This document shows positions 26,273-36,268 of a DNA stretch of 64,000 nucleotides, piece by piece. The notes beneath the pieces were generated by a model. The model was not told where the DNA came from. It saw nothing but the letters and a program-made list of their open reading frames with translations, and made no database searches. Numbering within the stretch: position 1 is the stretch's first letter; each line of letters starts with the position of its first letter. A program made the position numbers and the translations under genes. The DNA is from Pseudoxanthomonas helianthi (GTDB lineage Bacteria > Pseudomonadota > Gammaproteobacteria > Xanthomonadales > Xanthomonadaceae): NCBI RefSeq assembly GCF_017939625.1, contig NZ_JAGKTC010000002.1, positions 124,629-188,628 of the forward strand, given 5' to 3'.

Positions 26273-26716
26273 CTACGCCAGCAGGCCGAGTTCGCGGGCA
26301 CGCCGGGTCGCGTCGGTGCGGCGCCGGGCGCCGAGCTTCGCGTACAGGCTGGCGACGTGGGTCTTCACCGTGCTGGGCGCGATGTGCAGGCGCGCGGCGA
26401 TTTCCTTGTTGGAATGGCCGGCGGCGATTTCCTTCAGGACCTCGAGTTCACGCTCGCTGATGCCCAGCGAAGCCTGCGCCTGCGGATTGCCATCGAAGGC
26501 CTGCGGTCTGCGCAGGCCGGCGAACAGGCGGGCGCCGACGAAGACGCCCAGCGCCAGGAAGGCGGCGGCGACCAGCGCCAACTGGAATTCCGCCCACTGC
26601 GTGCGCGCGAGGCGCTGGTAGTCCAGCCATTGCAGCAGCCAGGCGGCCGCCGCCAGCAGCGTCCCGTACAGGACGGCGTGTTTCCACATCGCGGGACTAC
26701 TGCGGAGGCGTCGCAT
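26273..26716 (-). CDS. Membrane-anchored LuxR-type helix-turn-helix regulator
   Basis: This 147-residue protein begins with two hydrophobic helices (about 12-28 and 43-65). It ends in a GerE/LuxR DNA-binding domain (about 84-147) with ISERELEVLKEIAAGHSNKE and STVKTHVASLYAKLG. There is no receiver domain, so input probably comes through the membrane part, or a partner is needed. Such two-TM LuxR proteins occur next to DUF4199 genes, as here, and the pair may be one unit. An alternative ATG at 26689 would remove nine basic residues. Confidence 0.82.
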   Translation of the reverse strand: MRRLRSSPAMWKHAVLYGTLLAAAAWLLQWLDYQRLARTQWAEFQLALVAAAFLALGVFVGARLFAGLRRPQAFDGNPQAQASLGISERELEVLKEIAAGHSNKEIAARLHIAPSTVKTHVASLYAKLGARRRTDATRRARELGLLA

Positions 26717-26789
26717 GGCCGGCCAGGGCGTCGGAAAGCTCGGATCATTGTCCCGCCTTGGCGCGCCTGCGCCAATCTGCGGCCCGTAT

Positions 26790-27181
<392 letters not shown>

Positions 27182-27185
<4 letters not shown>

Positions 27186-29041
27186 CGGCCCCACGCGTTC
27201 CACCAGGACATCAGGTTGACCATCAACACCACCACCACCAGATAGATCGCCGACAGCGGTCCGCCGACGCGCCACATCTGCCGCGGCGTGTAGCTGGCCG
27301 GGCCGGTAACCATCGAGATCACCGGGTTCGACGAGGTCATCAGGTTGTTCGACGCCGACAGCGCGACAATCAGCGCGAACGAGGTCGGGTTGCCGCCCGC
27401 GGCCAGCGCCAGGTTGATCGCGATCGGCACCATCACGATGGTCGCGCCGACGTGGCTGATCACCAGCGAGAACGCCGTGGTCAGCACCGCCACGCACAAC
27501 TCCAGCAGCCATACCGGCATGCCTTCGGGCAGGCGTTCGACCGTATGCCCCGCGACCCATGCCGCCGCGCCGCTGCTGTCCATCGCCCAGCCCAGCGGGA
27601 TCAGTCCGGCCATCATGAACACGGTCTTCCAGTTGATCGCCGCGTAGGCTTCGTCCATGCGCAGCACGCCGGTCAACAGCATGCCGACCACGCCGGTCAT
27701 CAGGGTCAGCGCCACCGGCACCTTCGAGGTCAGCGCGATCAGCACGGTGAGGCCGAAGATCGCCATCGCGATCTTGAACTTGTGCGGGCGCTGTTCGCCC
27801 TTCGGGTAATCGGTGACCACGGCGAAGTCGCGGCTCTCCGCGGCCTGGTGCAGGTCCTGCCAGATGCTGTGCAGCACCAGCATGTCGCCGGCGCGCAGCT
27901 TGGTCTGGCGCACGTCGTCTCGGATCACCTTCTTGTCGCGGTTGATCGCCAGCAGGCTCAGCCCGTGCTGCTTGCGCAGGCGCAGTTCCGCCGCGGTCTT
28001 GCCGATGAAGCGCGAGGTCGGCGGGATCACCGCTTCGGAAATGCCGGCGCGGCTCGGATTGAACAGGTCGCCGAAGTGGCGCAGGCGCGCCGACAGGCGC
28101 AGGAAATGGTTCTGGGCGAAGTCGGCCACCGACTCGCGCGTGCCCATCACGCCGAGCACGCTACCGACCCAGATGCGCATGTCCGCCGGCGGGGCCAGGC
28201 GCACGTCTTCGCCGGTCTGCAGCGCCAGCATCAACGGCGCGCCGTGCAGGGACTCCGCTTCGCCCAGGCTCATGCCGACCAGCGGGCTTTCCGCGCCGAC
28301 CGACAACTCGAACACGTCGCCCTCGATGCCGTAGGTCTGGGCGAAATAGCTCTCGGTGCGGGTCGGCACCTGGTCGCCACGGGTTTCTTCCTGCAGCTTG
28401 CGGTCGCCGTAATAGCGGAAATACAGCAGCGACGCCGCGACCAGGGCCACGCCGATCGGCAGCGGCGCGAACATGCGCAGCGGTTCCAGGGTGGCCATGC
28501 CCGAGGGCAGGTTGTTGTTGGCCGACTGCAACAGATCGTTGAGCAGGATCAGCGGCGAGTTGCCGACCATGGTCAACGCGCCGCCCATCACGATGGCCGC
28601 GGCGATCGGCAGCAGCAGGCGTTGCAGAGTCAAGGTGGTGCGCGACGACAGCCGCGCCGCGACCGGCATGAACAGCGCCATCACCGACGGGTTCTGCATG
28701 AAGGACGAATTCAACCCGGCCATCGCCGTGGTCAGCAGCAGCAGACGTTGCTCGATGCCGTGGCCGCGGCGCAGCAGCCAGCCGGCCAGCCGGTTCAGCG
28801 CACCGGTGCGGTCCAGGCCCGCGCCGAGGATCATGGTCGCGGTGATGCTCATCACCGCGCTGCCGGAGAAGCCGCCGAAGATTTCCTCCGGCGCGATCAA
28901 CCCGCTCAGGCCCAACACCACCAACACGACCAGGGCGACCAGGTCGGCGCGGATGCGTTGGAACAGGAACATCGCCATGGTGAAGACCACCAGCCCGAGG
29001 ACGAGCTTCATGTCGGTGGTCAAGGTCAGGGCGGTGTCCAT
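27182..29041 (-). CDS. SLC13/DASS-family permease with two TrkA-C domains
   Basis: The 619 residues form two membrane halves (about 10-225 and 410-619) around a cytoplasmic region with two TrkA-C (RCK-C) modules at about 245-325 and 330-400. The half-repeats carry transport signatures around QNPSVMALFMPVA and SASNNLMTSSNPVIS. Relatives move dicarboxylates or sulfate with sodium. Sulfate uptake is possible but is not shown, since the cys cluster is 11 kb away. It overlaps the VOC gene by one base (TAATG) and the ACT gene by GTGA. Confidence 0.88.
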
Positions 29042-29460
29042 TACGCGCCGTGCGCTCCATCTGAATCGGCAGATTGTGCGCCCATGGCGAAGTTCAACTC
29101 AATGCCGTTGCCGGCGGGGTCGCGCAGGAAAACCTGCTTCTGCGAGGTCGCCGGCACGTCGTCGACGCCGTAGTCGATGCCGTGCCGGCGCAAACGCGCC
29201 AGCATGGCGTCCGCATCGGTGCAGGTCAGTGCAATGTGATCGAAGCTCGTCGCCACATGCGTGGCACGCGCTTCGCCGGGCGCCGCTTCGGTCAGATGCA
29301 GGATGTCGCGCCCCTGCGCGTACAGCCAATGGCCCCGGCTGCGGAACGGCGGACGCGGGCCTTCTTCCAGGCCGATGACTTCGATGTAGAAGCGGCGCAG
29401 CTCTTCGAGCAGCGCCGGAGGCGCGCGCAGGTTGAAATGATTCAGCCCGGCGACCGGCAT
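29041..29460 (-). CDS. VOC-superfamily (glyoxalase-like) protein
   Basis: The 139 residues make two VOC modules: LNHFNLRAPPALLEELRRFY opens the first and FDHIALTCTDADAM the second. DPAGNGIELNFA carries the last metal-ligand Glu. Likely ligands are His8, His84-equivalent and two Glu. It is unrelated in detail to the YaeR-like gene at 3597. Function is unknown: glyoxalase, dioxygenase or resistance roles are all possible in this fold. It sits 3 bp after trmB and one base into the permease gene, in a tight operon. Confidence 0.82.
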   Translation of the reverse strand: MPVAGLNHFNLRAPPALLEELRRFYIEVIGLEEGPRPPFRSRGHWLYAQGRDILHLTEAAPGEARATHVATSFDHIALTCTDADAMLARLRRHGIDYGVDDVPATSQKQVFLRDPAGNGIELNFAMGAQSADSDGAHGA

Positions 29461-29463
29461 GCG

Positions 29464-30204
29464 TCAGGAATCGACGCGGTCGTACAGCAGGTCCCACACG
29501 CCATGGCCGAGTTTCTGGCCGCGGGTTTCGAAATGGGTCTGCGGGCGCCAGTCGGGACGCGGTACGTGCCCGCGCGGCCCCGCGACGTTGCGCAGGCCGG
29601 ACGTCGCGTCGAGCACGTCCCACATGTGCTCGGCGTAGTTTTCCCAGTCGGTGGCCAGGTGCAGGCGTCCGCCGGGCGCGAGCTTGCGCACGACCAGGTC
29701 GGCGAATTCGGGCTGCACCAGCCGCCGCTTGTTGTGGCGCTTCTTGTGCCACGGATCGGGGAAATAGATGCGCACTTCGTCGAGCGCGCCATCGTCGACT
29801 TCCCTGTTCAACACCTCGACCGCGTCGTGGTGGTAGACGCGCACATGATCGCTGCCTTCCTCGGCCAGACCGTTGAGCAGACGGCCGACGCCGGGCGCGT
29901 GCACTTCGATGCCGATGTAGTCGCGCGATGCATCGTGTTGCGCGGCGTAACGCAACGCTTCGCCGTTGCCGGTGCCGATTTCCAGCACCAGCGGGGCGCG
30001 ACGGCCGAAGATCGCGTCGTAGTCGCGCACCTCGCCCAGATAATCGATGCCGAAGCGCGGCCACTGCAGGTCGAACGCGCGCTGCTGCGCTTCGGTGAAG
30101 CGGCCCTGGCGCAGGACGAAGCTGCGGATTTCGCGGCGGCCTTCGGTCTTGGTGAAGGGCTTGGCCGGCGTTTTCGCGCCCGGGCTGGAGAACGGATCGG
30201 TCAT
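29464..30204 (-). CDS. trmB: tRNA (guanine-N7)-methyltransferase
   Basis: TrmB (246 residues) makes m7G46 in tRNA using SAM. The SAM site is [15 protein letters not shown], followed by [13 protein letters not shown]. The diagnostic active-site segment is [20 protein letters not shown], then [12 protein letters not shown]. The first ~40 residues are basic and family-variable. The ATG at 30204 overlaps the thiG stop by one base (TGATG), so thiG and trmB are probably translationally coupled. Confidence 0.95.
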   Translation of the reverse strand: MTDPFSSPGAKTPAKPFTKTEGRREIRSFVLRQGRFTEAQQRAFDLQWPRFGIDYLGEVRDYDAIFGRRAPLVLEIGTGNGEALRYAAQHDASRDYIGIEVHAPGVGRLLNGLAEEGSDHVRVYHHDAVEVLNREVDDGALDEVRIYFPDPWHKKRHNKRRLVQPEFADLVVRKLAPGGRLHLATDWENYAEHMWDVLDATSGLRNVAGPRGHVPRPDWRPQTHFETRGQKLGHGVWDLLYDRVDS

Positions 30205-30998
30205 CAGCCGATCAGGCCGTCGATCGGGCTCGACGCGCTCGCATTGCGCTTGCGCGGAATGCGTCCGGCCAGGAAGGCCTCGCGGCCGGCTTCCACCGCC
30301 TTCTTCATTGCGCTGGCCATCAGCACCGGATCCTTCGCGCCGGCGATGGCGGTGTTCATCAGCACGCCGTCGCAACCCAATTCCATCGCGATGGCCGCGT
30401 CGGAAGCGGTACCGACACCGGCGTCGACGATGATCGGCACCTTGGCGTTCTCGATGATCTCCAGCAGGTTGTACCTGTTCTGGATGCCCAAGCCCGAGCC
30501 GATCGGCGCGGCCAGCGGCATCACCGCCACGCAGCCGATTTCCTCCAGCCGCTTGGCCAGGATCGGGTCGTCGCTGGTGTAGACCATCACGTCGAAGCCG
30601 TCGGCGACCAGCTTCTCGGCGGCGGCGAGGGTCTGGATTACGTCCGGATACAGGGTCTTCTGGTCGCCCAGCACTTCCAGCTTGACCAGCTTGTGCCCGT
30701 CGAGCAGTTCGCGCGCAAGCCGGCAGGTGCGCACGGCATCGTCTGCGGTATAGCAGCCGGCGGTGTTGGGCAGGATGGTGAAGCGGTCGGGCGGCAGCAC
30801 GTCGAGCAGGTTCGGTTCGCCCGGGTTCTGGCCGATGTTGGTGCGGCGGATCGCCACGGTGACGATCTGCGCGCCAGCGGCCTCGGTGGCGCGGCGGGTT
30901 TCGTCGAGGTCCTTGAACTTGCCGGTGCCGGTCAGCAGGCGCGAACGGTAAGGCGTGCCGGCGATCGCCAGCGAATCTTGGGGGGAGAGTGTGGTCAT
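30204..30998 (-). CDS. thiG: Thiazole synthase
   Basis: ThiG (264 residues, TIM barrel) builds the thiazole of thiamine from DXP, dehydroglycine and sulfur delivered on ThiS-thiocarboxylate. Family segments are [33 protein letters not shown] (substrate-binding Lys), [14 protein letters not shown] and [17 protein letters not shown]. The start at 30998 ([14 protein letters not shown]) follows GGGGGAGAG. thiS lies upstream on the same strand, separated by 153 bp that includes a structured repeat. No TPP riboswitch fold was recognised before thiS. Confidence 0.95.
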   Translation of the reverse strand: MTTLSPQDSLAIAGTPYRSRLLTGTGKFKDLDETRRATEAAGAQIVTVAIRRTNIGQNPGEPNLLDVLPPDRFTILPNTAGCYTADDAVRTCRLARELLDGHKLVKLEVLGDQKTLYPDVIQTLAAAEKLVADGFDVMVYTSDDPILAKRLEEIGCVAVMPLAAPIGSGLGIQNRYNLLEIIENAKVPIIVDAGVGTASDAAIAMELGCDGVLMNTAIAGAKDPVLMASAMKKAVEAGREAFLAGRIPRKRNASASSPIDGLIG

Positions 30999-31087
30999 GT
31001 CGGAATTATCGCCGAAAGGAATCGGCAAGGCGCCGTGACGATGATCGAAGCCGTCCGTGGCGAAACCCTCTGGTTTGCGGACAGCCC

Positions 31088-31150
31088 GGCCCGCACATTC
31101 TTGTGCGGGCGTTCGGCTTGGCGCGCGGCAGTGCCGCGCAAGCGCCAAGC
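31088..31150. repeat. Structured double-hairpin repeat between thiS and thiG
   Basis: There are two hairpins: CCCGCACA/TGTGCGGG (about 31090-31109), and GCTTGGCG (31116-31123) with CGCCAAGC (31143-31150) around GCGCGGCAGTGCCGCGC. The 23-mer 31122-31144 occurs exactly, reverse-complemented, at 44343-44365. The outer 8-bp stem differs there but stays paired. A third, diverged unit is at 35029-35094. Confidence 0.75.
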
Positions 31151-31151
31151 T

Positions 31152-31352
31152 TCACCCGCCGCCCAGCGCATGCACGATCTCCGCGCGGTCGCCGTCCTGC
31201 AGGACGTGGCTGGCGTGCGCGCTGCGCGGCACGATCTCGCCGTTGATCTCCACGGCGACCCGGCGCTGGGCCAAGCCTTCCGCTTCGAGCAACTGGACGA
31301 GGGTGGTGCCCGGGGCGATGTCGCGGGCTTCGCCGTTCAACTGGATTCGCAT
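31152..31352 (-). CDS. thiS: Sulfur carrier protein ThiS
   Basis: This 66-residue ubiquitin-fold carrier ends in the essential Gly-Gly (HALGGG) that is adenylated and thiocarboxylated to donate sulfur to ThiG. It begins [11 protein letters not shown], and [12 protein letters not shown] is the usual family core. The start ATG is at 31352. The gene is the first of the leftward thiS-thiG-trmB run and diverges from the EstA-like autotransporter. Other thi genes are not in the window. Confidence 0.92.
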   Translation of the reverse strand: MRIQLNGEARDIAPGTTLVQLLEAEGLAQRRVAVEINGEIVPRSAHASHVLQDGDRAEIVHALGGG

Positions 31353-31472
31353 GCGTACATTGTCGCCGCTACGAACCGGTTTTGTGCGGCGGCGCAGCAT
31401 GTCGGCGTTATATTTTCGTGAAACGATAGGCGCCATTCGCCGTCGTATGTCGGTGCCCACCAAGGAACCACG

Positions 31473-33320
31473 ATGAAAGCCAAGCTCCGCCGCACCCTGC
31501 TCGCCAGCGCCCTGACGCTCGCCGCGCTGCCTGCCTTCGCCCAATCCGGCCGGGCGACCTTCTCCGAGACCGTGTTCTTCGGCGACAGCCTGACCGATGC
31601 CGGCTATTTCCGCCCGACCCTGGTGCAGGTGGTCGGTCCGAACGGCGCGATCCTGGGCCAGTTCACCACCAACCCGGGCTACGTCTGGTCGCAGCACCTG
31701 GCCGAGTACTACGGCAGCAACGGCTCGGTGGCCTGGACCGGCAACGGTACGCCCAACCCGACCCTGACCGGCGGCAACAACTGGGCGGTCGGCGGCGCGC
31801 GGGTCGGCGTCGATGGCGCCAATGCGTTGGGCTACGTGCCTTCGCTGGCCACCCAATACGCGCGCTACCTCGCTTCGGGCCACACGGTCGATCCGAACGC
31901 GCTGTACACGGTATGGGGCGGCGCCAACGATGTGTTCTCGATCACCAACCCGGCGAATGCGCCGGCGACCATCGGCGCAGCGGTTACCGCCCAGGTCGGC
32001 ATAGTGGGTGCGCTGACCCAGGCCGGCGCGCGCTACATCCTGGTGCCGACTCTGCCGGACATCGGCCTGACCCCCGCCTACGCGGCCAACAAGGCCACCG
32101 GCACGCAATTGAGCACGGCCTACAACACCGCGCTGTTCACCGGCCTGGCTTCGGCCGACCTGCGGGTGATCCCGATGGATACCTTCCATTTCCTGCAGGA
32201 AGTAGTGGCCAGTCCGGCGACTTATGGCCTGAGCAACGTGACCACGCCGGCCTGTTCGACGGCGGTGCAGGGCGGCAACTCGCTGTTCTGCAGCCCGGCC
32301 TCGACCGTGCCGGGCGGCGCCGACTCCTATCTGTTCGCGGACGGCGTGCACCCGACCACGGCCGCGCACAAGGTGCTGGCCGACCTGGCCATGTCGGTGA
32401 TCGAAGGTCCGCGCCTGCTGGCGATCCTGCCGCATTCGGCCAGCGTGACGGGTCACGCGCGCGCCGACCAGGTCGCCAACCACGTCGAGGCCAAGCCGGA
32501 AGCCGACGGCATGCGTTGGTGGGGCGGCTTGCGTGGCGACAACCAGCGCTACGAAGACGGCGACCTCTACGACGGCACCACCTTCGCCGGCACCTTCGGC
32601 GTCGACTGGTCGCGCGGCGACTGGGTCTATGGCGCCTTCGCCGGCGCGGGTACCGGCAAGCTCGATTTCGGCCTGAACCGCGGCGACTTCAAGCAGACCG
32701 ACACCAGCCTGGGCGGCTTCGCCGGCTGGTACGGCGAACATGCCTGGGTCAACGGCCAGTTGAGCTACAGCTGGCTGTCGTACGACGTGAAGCGCGAAGT
32801 GCACCTCGGCCCGGCGACGCGCCGCTACGACGGTTCGCCGGACGGCAGCAACCTCAGCGCCGGCATCAGCGGCGGTTACGAATTCGGCGAAGGCGCGTTC
32901 CACCATGGCCCGGTGGCCTCGCTGCTCGCGCAGCGGATCAAGCTGGACGGCTATGCCGAAGGCAACGTCGACTCCACCGCGCTGAGCTACCCGGACCAGG
33001 ACCTGGATTCGCTGATCGGCAGCCTCGGCTGGCAGGCCCGTTTCCGCATCAACGACCACCTGGAGCCGTATGCGCGCGTGAGCTATGAGCGCGAGTTCGA
33101 GGATGCGCCCGAAGAAGCCTTCGCCACCGTGCAGACCCTCTCCGCCGTCGGCCAGTACGGCGTGCCCGGCCTGCAACTGGACCGCGACCGCGGCAACCTG
33201 CGCGTGGGCGCGCGTGCGCAGGTGTTCGGCCTGAACGCCGACGTCGGCGTCAGTGCGCTGGTCGGCCAGGAAGGCGGCAACGACATGAGCGTGTTCCTGA
33301 CCGTCGGCGGCGGCTTCTGA
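31473..33320 (+). CDS. GDSL esterase autotransporter (EstA-like)
   Basis: The 615-residue precursor has a signal peptide (about 1-23, ending AFA). The passenger is a GDSL/SGNH esterase with [12 protein letters not shown] (Ser39), GGANDVF (block III Gly/Asn) and DGVHPT (Asp290/His293). From about residue 335 the C-terminal ~280 residues form an autotransporter beta-barrel (WWGGLRGDN...), ending in an aromatic Phe as outer-membrane proteins do. It should sit in the outer membrane with a surface-exposed lipase/esterase domain. AAGGAA precedes the ATG by a good distance. It stands alone. Confidence 0.92.
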   Translation: MKAKLRRTLLASALTLAALPAFAQSGRATFSETVFFGDSLTDAGYFRPTLVQVVGPNGAILGQFTTNPGYVWSQHLAEYYGSNGSVAWTGNGTPNPTLTGGNNWAVGGARVGVDGANALGYVPSLATQYARYLASGHTVDPNALYTVWGGANDVFSITNPANAPATIGAAVTAQVGIVGALTQAGARYILVPTLPDIGLTPAYAANKATGTQLSTAYNTALFTGLASADLRVIPMDTFHFLQEVVASPATYGLSNVTTPACSTAVQGGNSLFCSPASTVPGGADSYLFADGVHPTTAAHKVLADLAMSVIEGPRLLAILPHSASVTGHARADQVANHVEAKPEADGMRWWGGLRGDNQRYEDGDLYDGTTFAGTFGVDWSRGDWVYGAFAGAGTGKLDFGLNRGDFKQTDTSLGGFAGWYGEHAWVNGQLSYSWLSYDVKREVHLGPATRRYDGSPDGSNLSAGISGGYEFGEGAFHHGPVASLLAQRIKLDGYAEGNVDSTALSYPDQDLDSLIGSLGWQARFRINDHLEPYARVSYEREFEDAPEEAFATVQTLSAVGQYGVPGLQLDRDRGNLRVGARAQVFGLNADVGVSALVGQEGGNDMSVFLTVGGGF

Positions 33321-33382
33321 TTCGCCGGACACGGGGCCCGCATTGCCGCGACGGCAGGCGGGCCCTAGACTGGACACCCCGC

Positions 33383-33456
33383 GCGGGTGTAGCTCAATGG
33401 TAGAGCTGTAGCTTCCCAAGCTACTGACGAGGGTTCGATTCCCTTCACCCGCTCCA
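33383..33456 (+). tRNA. tRNA-Gly (anticodon CCC)
   Basis: A full cloverleaf of 74 nt includes the encoded CCA (33454-33456). The acceptor stem pairs GCGGGTG (33383-33389) with CACCCGC (33446-33452), with discriminator T. The D-arm is AGCTCAATGGTAGAGC, the anticodon stem GTAGC/GCTAC encloses TTCCCAA with anticodon CCC, and the T-arm contains GGTTCGATTCC. It reads GGG codons, which matter in this GC-rich genome. Confidence 0.97.
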
Positions 33457-33489
33457 TTCCGGCGCGATACCCGCTTCGGGCATCAGGTG

Positions 33490-33963
33490 TCAGGCCTTTT
33501 TCTTGGGCAGCCGGATCGTTCGCGTATCGCTGAGGCGGTCGTGCCACGCTAGCCGGTCCTTGTCGAACCACGCCCACCAGAATCCCAGTCCGCCCAGCAG
33601 CAGCGACAGGGTGGCCACGGCATAGCGCTTCCACAATTGTTTTCGCGACGGTGCCGAACCGTCGGCCGCGATCACCTTCAGTCGCCATGGCCGCATGCCC
33701 AGGGTCTGTCCGCCGCGACGCCAGCTGACCGTCGCGTAGAGCCCGGCGACCATCCAGCACACCAGCCATTCGCCCCACCACCAACCGCTCAGCGGACGGA
33801 TATTTTCGTGAGTGTCGTGGCCCGCCGCCGTGAATAGCAGGACGAACGCCAAACCGACCAGCATCCACATCGCCAGTACCGGCCAGAAGTCGTAAAACAA
33901 CGCCAGCAGGCGCCAACCGATCAATGCGCGGGATTTTTGCGTTCCGGGAGCGGCTGCGGTCAT
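33490..33963 (-). CDS. RDD-family membrane protein
   Basis: The 157 residues contain three or four hydrophobic helices. RDD features are the Arg of IGWRLLALFYDFWPVLAM, a second helix with MVAGLYATVSWRRGGQTLGM followed by RPWRLKV, and a helix ending WFDKDRLAWHDRLSDT. RDD proteins are poorly understood; some act as ion exchangers or assembly factors. The start at 33963 is the first ATG with a typical short polar leader. It diverges from xerD across a 110-bp gap largely taken up by a perfect inverted repeat. Confidence 0.85.
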   Translation of the reverse strand: MTAAAPGTQKSRALIGWRLLALFYDFWPVLAMWMLVGLAFVLLFTAAGHDTHENIRPLSGWWWGEWLVCWMVAGLYATVSWRRGGQTLGMRPWRLKVIAADGSAPSRKQLWKRYAVATLSLLLGGLGFWWAWFDKDRLAWHDRLSDTRTIRLPKKKA

Positions 33964-33987
33964 TGCACGAGAATAGCGGTGTGCCCT

Positions 33988-34066
33988 TTGTAGAGTCGAG
34001 CTTGCTCGACTGCTTCTCGTCCGATGCCTGAAAAGCAAAGCCAGTCGAGCAAGCTCGACTCTACAA
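33988..34066. repeat. REPIN-like perfect inverted pair before xerD
   Basis: The 25-nt arms 33988-34012 and 34042-34066 are perfect reverse complements (core GTCGAGCTTGCTCGAC; each core is itself palindromic). They are separated by 29 bases. The right arm ends 7 bases before the annotated xerD ATG, so it lies in the xerD leader and also in the RDD-gene promoter region. Related copies are at 8570-8680 and 40269-40292. Confidence 0.9.
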
Positions 34067-34073
34067 TCGCGGC

Positions 34074-35024
34074 ATGCCCCGATCGCCTGCCGACCGCCGC
34101 CAGTACGTGATGCAGATGCCGCCGGTGCCGGATCCGGACCAGCGCGCCATCGACGGCTTCCTCGACGCGATCTGGGCCGAAAGCGGCTTGGCCCCACCGA
34201 CCCTGGCCAGTTACCGGCGCGATCTGGAAGGATTCGCGCGCTGGCGGAACCTGCGCGATGGCGGCCTCGCTGCCGCCGATCGCGAAACCCTGTTCCGCTA
34301 CCTGGCTTGGCGTGCGGCGCAGGGTTATTCGCCGCGCAGTACCGCGCGCCTGCTGTCGGCATGGCGCGCCTATTTCGGCTGGTGCGTGCGCCAGGGTTCG
34401 CGGGCCGACGATCCGACGGCGCTGCTGGAACCGCCGAAGCTGCCGCGTTCGTTGCCCAAGGCGCTGGCCGAAAGCCAGATCGATGCCTTGCTCGCCGCGC
34501 CGGATGTCGCCACCCCGCTGGGCTTGCGCGACCGCGCGATGCTGGAACTGATGTACGCCGCCGGCCTGCGCGTCAGCGAGCTGGTCGACCTGCCCGCGAC
34601 CGCAGTCAACCTGCGCCAGGGCGTGCTGCGCGTCACCGGCAAGGGCAGCAAGGACCGGCTGGTGCCTTTGGGCGAAGAATCGCAACACTGGCTGGAACGC
34701 TATCTGCGCGAATCGCGCCCGCAACTGGTCGGCAAGCACAACGTGGAAAACCTGTTCGTCGGCGCCGAGCGCAAGCCGCCGACGCGCCAGCAGTTCTGGA
34801 TGCTGGTGAAACGTTATGCCGCGGTCGCGGGGATCGACCCGGCGAAGATCAGCCCGCACGGCTTGCGCCACAGCTTCGCCACCCACCTGCTCAATCGCGG
34901 CGCCGACCTGCGCGCGCTGCAGATGCTGCTCGGCCACAGTTCGTTGTCGACCACCCAGATCTACACCCTGGTCGCCCGCGAGCATCTTTCGAAGCTCCAC
35001 GCCAGGCATCACCCGCGCGGGTGA
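34074..35024 (+). CDS. xerD: Site-specific tyrosine recombinase XerD
   Basis: XerD (316 residues) acts with XerC at dif to resolve chromosome dimers. The N-terminal SAM-like core-binding domain covers about 18-105. The catalytic residues are all present: Arg166 (GLRVSEL), Lys190 (GKGSKDRL), His262 and Arg265 (HGLRHSF), His288 (LGHSS) and Tyr297 (IYT). The first ATG lacks a Shine-Dalgarno site because a repeat arm abuts it. Alternatives at 34110 or 34116 would shorten a non-conserved N terminus. Confidence 0.93.
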   Translation: MPRSPADRRQYVMQMPPVPDPDQRAIDGFLDAIWAESGLAPPTLASYRRDLEGFARWRNLRDGGLAAADRETLFRYLAWRAAQGYSPRSTARLLSAWRAYFGWCVRQGSRADDPTALLEPPKLPRSLPKALAESQIDALLAAPDVATPLGLRDRAMLELMYAAGLRVSELVDLPATAVNLRQGVLRVTGKGSKDRLVPLGEESQHWLERYLRESRPQLVGKHNVENLFVGAERKPPTRQQFWMLVKRYAAVAGIDPAKISPHGLRHSFATHLLNRGADLRALQMLLGHSSLSTTQIYTLVAREHLSKLHARHHPRG

Positions 35025-35028
35025 GCCG

Positions 35029-35094
35029 TCGTGCTTGCGCGCCCCGCTGACGCGCACGAGGCGAACGCCCGGCCATGGATGGCCGGGCCGGACG
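35029..35094. repeat. Third, diverged copy of the double-hairpin repeat
   Basis: CGTGCTTGCGCG...CGCGCACG (about 35030-35059) is followed by CCCGGCCATGGATGGCCGGG (from 35066). The second hairpin is nearly the one at 44380-44396. The layout matches the copies at 31088-31150 (opposite strand) and 44336-44405. The rest of the 282-bp gap to dsbC (to 35306) shows no gene. Confidence 0.65.
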
Positions 35095-35306
35095 AGTCGA
35101 TGAAGCGGCGCCAAGGACGGCAAAGCATTGCTGCCGAAGTCGAAGCGCTTGCGCGCCGTTGCGCATGAACTTGCCGGACATCCGGCATCCAGCGCCGGAC
35201 CGGCGGGCGCCTGGCCTTCCGGGGCGATTCACCCGGATATGCGAAAATCGCGGAACTGGCGGTTCGCGCGTGTGTCGAACCCCGCATCTCCGTACGGGAT
35301 CCCTTG

Positions 35307-36113
35307 ATGAAATCGCCCCTGTTCCTCGCTTTGTTCGGTGCCGTGAGCCTTTCGGCCTGTGCGCAATCCGCCACCAACGCCGACAAGGTCGCCGCTCCGG
35401 CGGGCAGCGTCGCCGCCACCGGCGCCGACGCGGTCGTGCGCAAGGCGTTGAAGGGGTTCAACCCGCAGGTCGACGTCGATTACATCGGTGCCGCGCCGTT
35501 CGCGGGCTTCCGCGAGGTCATCGCGGGCGGCCAGGTGATCTACGTCAGCGACGACGGCAAATACCTGATCGTGGGCAACGCGATGGACATCGCCAAGCGC
35601 ACCAGCGTCAGCGAGAACAGTCCGGCACTGACCCGTTACCGCGCCGACCTGATGAAGAGCGTGCCAGCGGCCGACCGCATCGTGTTCGCGCCGCCGAACG
35701 CCAAGTACACGGTCAACGTGTTCACCGACGTGGAATGCGGCTATTGCCGCAAGCTGCACAGCGAGATCGCCGAGTACAACAAGCAGGGCATCGCCGTGGA
35801 ATACATGGCGTTCCCGCGCATGGGCCTGGGTAGCCCGGACCACAAGGAAATGATCTCGGTGTGGTGCGCGGCCAACCGCCAGCAGGCGCTGACCGAGGCC
35901 AAGGCCGGCAAGCCGGTGCCCGACCGCAACTGCAAGAACCCGGTCGAGACCGAGTTCAACCTGGGCCTGCGCCTAGGCATCACCGGCACGCCGGCGGTGT
36001 TCACCCCGGATGGCAAGCAGATCGGCGGCTACCTGGCCCCCGCGCAGATGCGCGCCGTGCTCGACCAGCTGGCCACCGACAAGCCGGCCGCCACCGCGGG
36101 CGGAATGCGCTGA
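35307..36113 (+). CDS. dsbC: Thiol:disulfide interchange protein DsbC, probable lipoprotein
   Basis: DsbC isomerises wrong disulfides in the periplasm and is kept reduced by DsbD. The 268-residue precursor has a short signal with LSAC, a possible lipobox, so it may be membrane-tethered. An N-terminal dimerisation domain (about 45-125) is followed by a thioredoxin domain with the redox motif CGYC (144-147) and the cis-Pro loop TGTPA. A further Cys pair (about 190-210) may form a structural disulfide. ATG 35307 is preferred over the adjacent TTG at 35304. Confidence 0.92.
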   Translation: MKSPLFLALFGAVSLSACAQSATNADKVAAPAGSVAATGADAVVRKALKGFNPQVDVDYIGAAPFAGFREVIAGGQVIYVSDDGKYLIVGNAMDIAKRTSVSENSPALTRYRADLMKSVPAADRIVFAPPNAKYTVNVFTDVECGYCRKLHSEIAEYNKQGIAVEYMAFPRMGLGSPDHKEMISVWCAANRQQALTEAKAGKPVPDRNCKNPVETEFNLGLRLGITGTPAVFTPDGKQIGGYLAPAQMRAVLDQLATDKPAATAGGMR

Positions 36114-36122
36114 TCCGTACCC

Positions 36123-36192
36123 TGTAGGAGCGCCCTTCAGGGCGCGACGGCCCTTTCCGGAGCCCGGTTCGCGCCCTGAAGAGCGCTCCTAC
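36123..36192. repeat. REPIN-like inverted pair (TGTAGGAGCGCCC family)
   Basis: The left arm 36123-36147 (TGTAGGAGCGCCCTTCAGGG...) and right arm 36169-36192 (ends GAGCGCTCCTAC) are near-perfect reverse complements around a 21-base spacer. It sits between dsbC and purL and belongs to the family at 3985-4080, 8535-8710, 40350-40375 and 40759-40780. Confidence 0.88.
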
Positions 36193-36268
36193 GATCTTCC
36201 GGAGGCAAGCCGGCCGGCTCCGTTACAATAGGCGGCCCTGTTCCAGCGGCCACCCCACGGTTCCGGAC

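Noticed and set aside
30999..31472. Possible TPP riboswitch around thiS
   Set aside because: No THI-box core or three-way junction was recognisable by eye before thiS or thiG; the hairpins between the two genes belong to a dispersed repeat.
31152..33419. 755-codon frame opposite the EstA-like gene
   Set aside because: Only its last 66 codons (thiS) are real; the rest mirrors the autotransporter.
34074..35024. XerD as an integrase of a mobile element
   Set aside because: Length, N-terminal domain and catalytic residues fit chromosomal XerD, and no attachment repeats or phage genes surround it or the tRNA-Gly at 33383.
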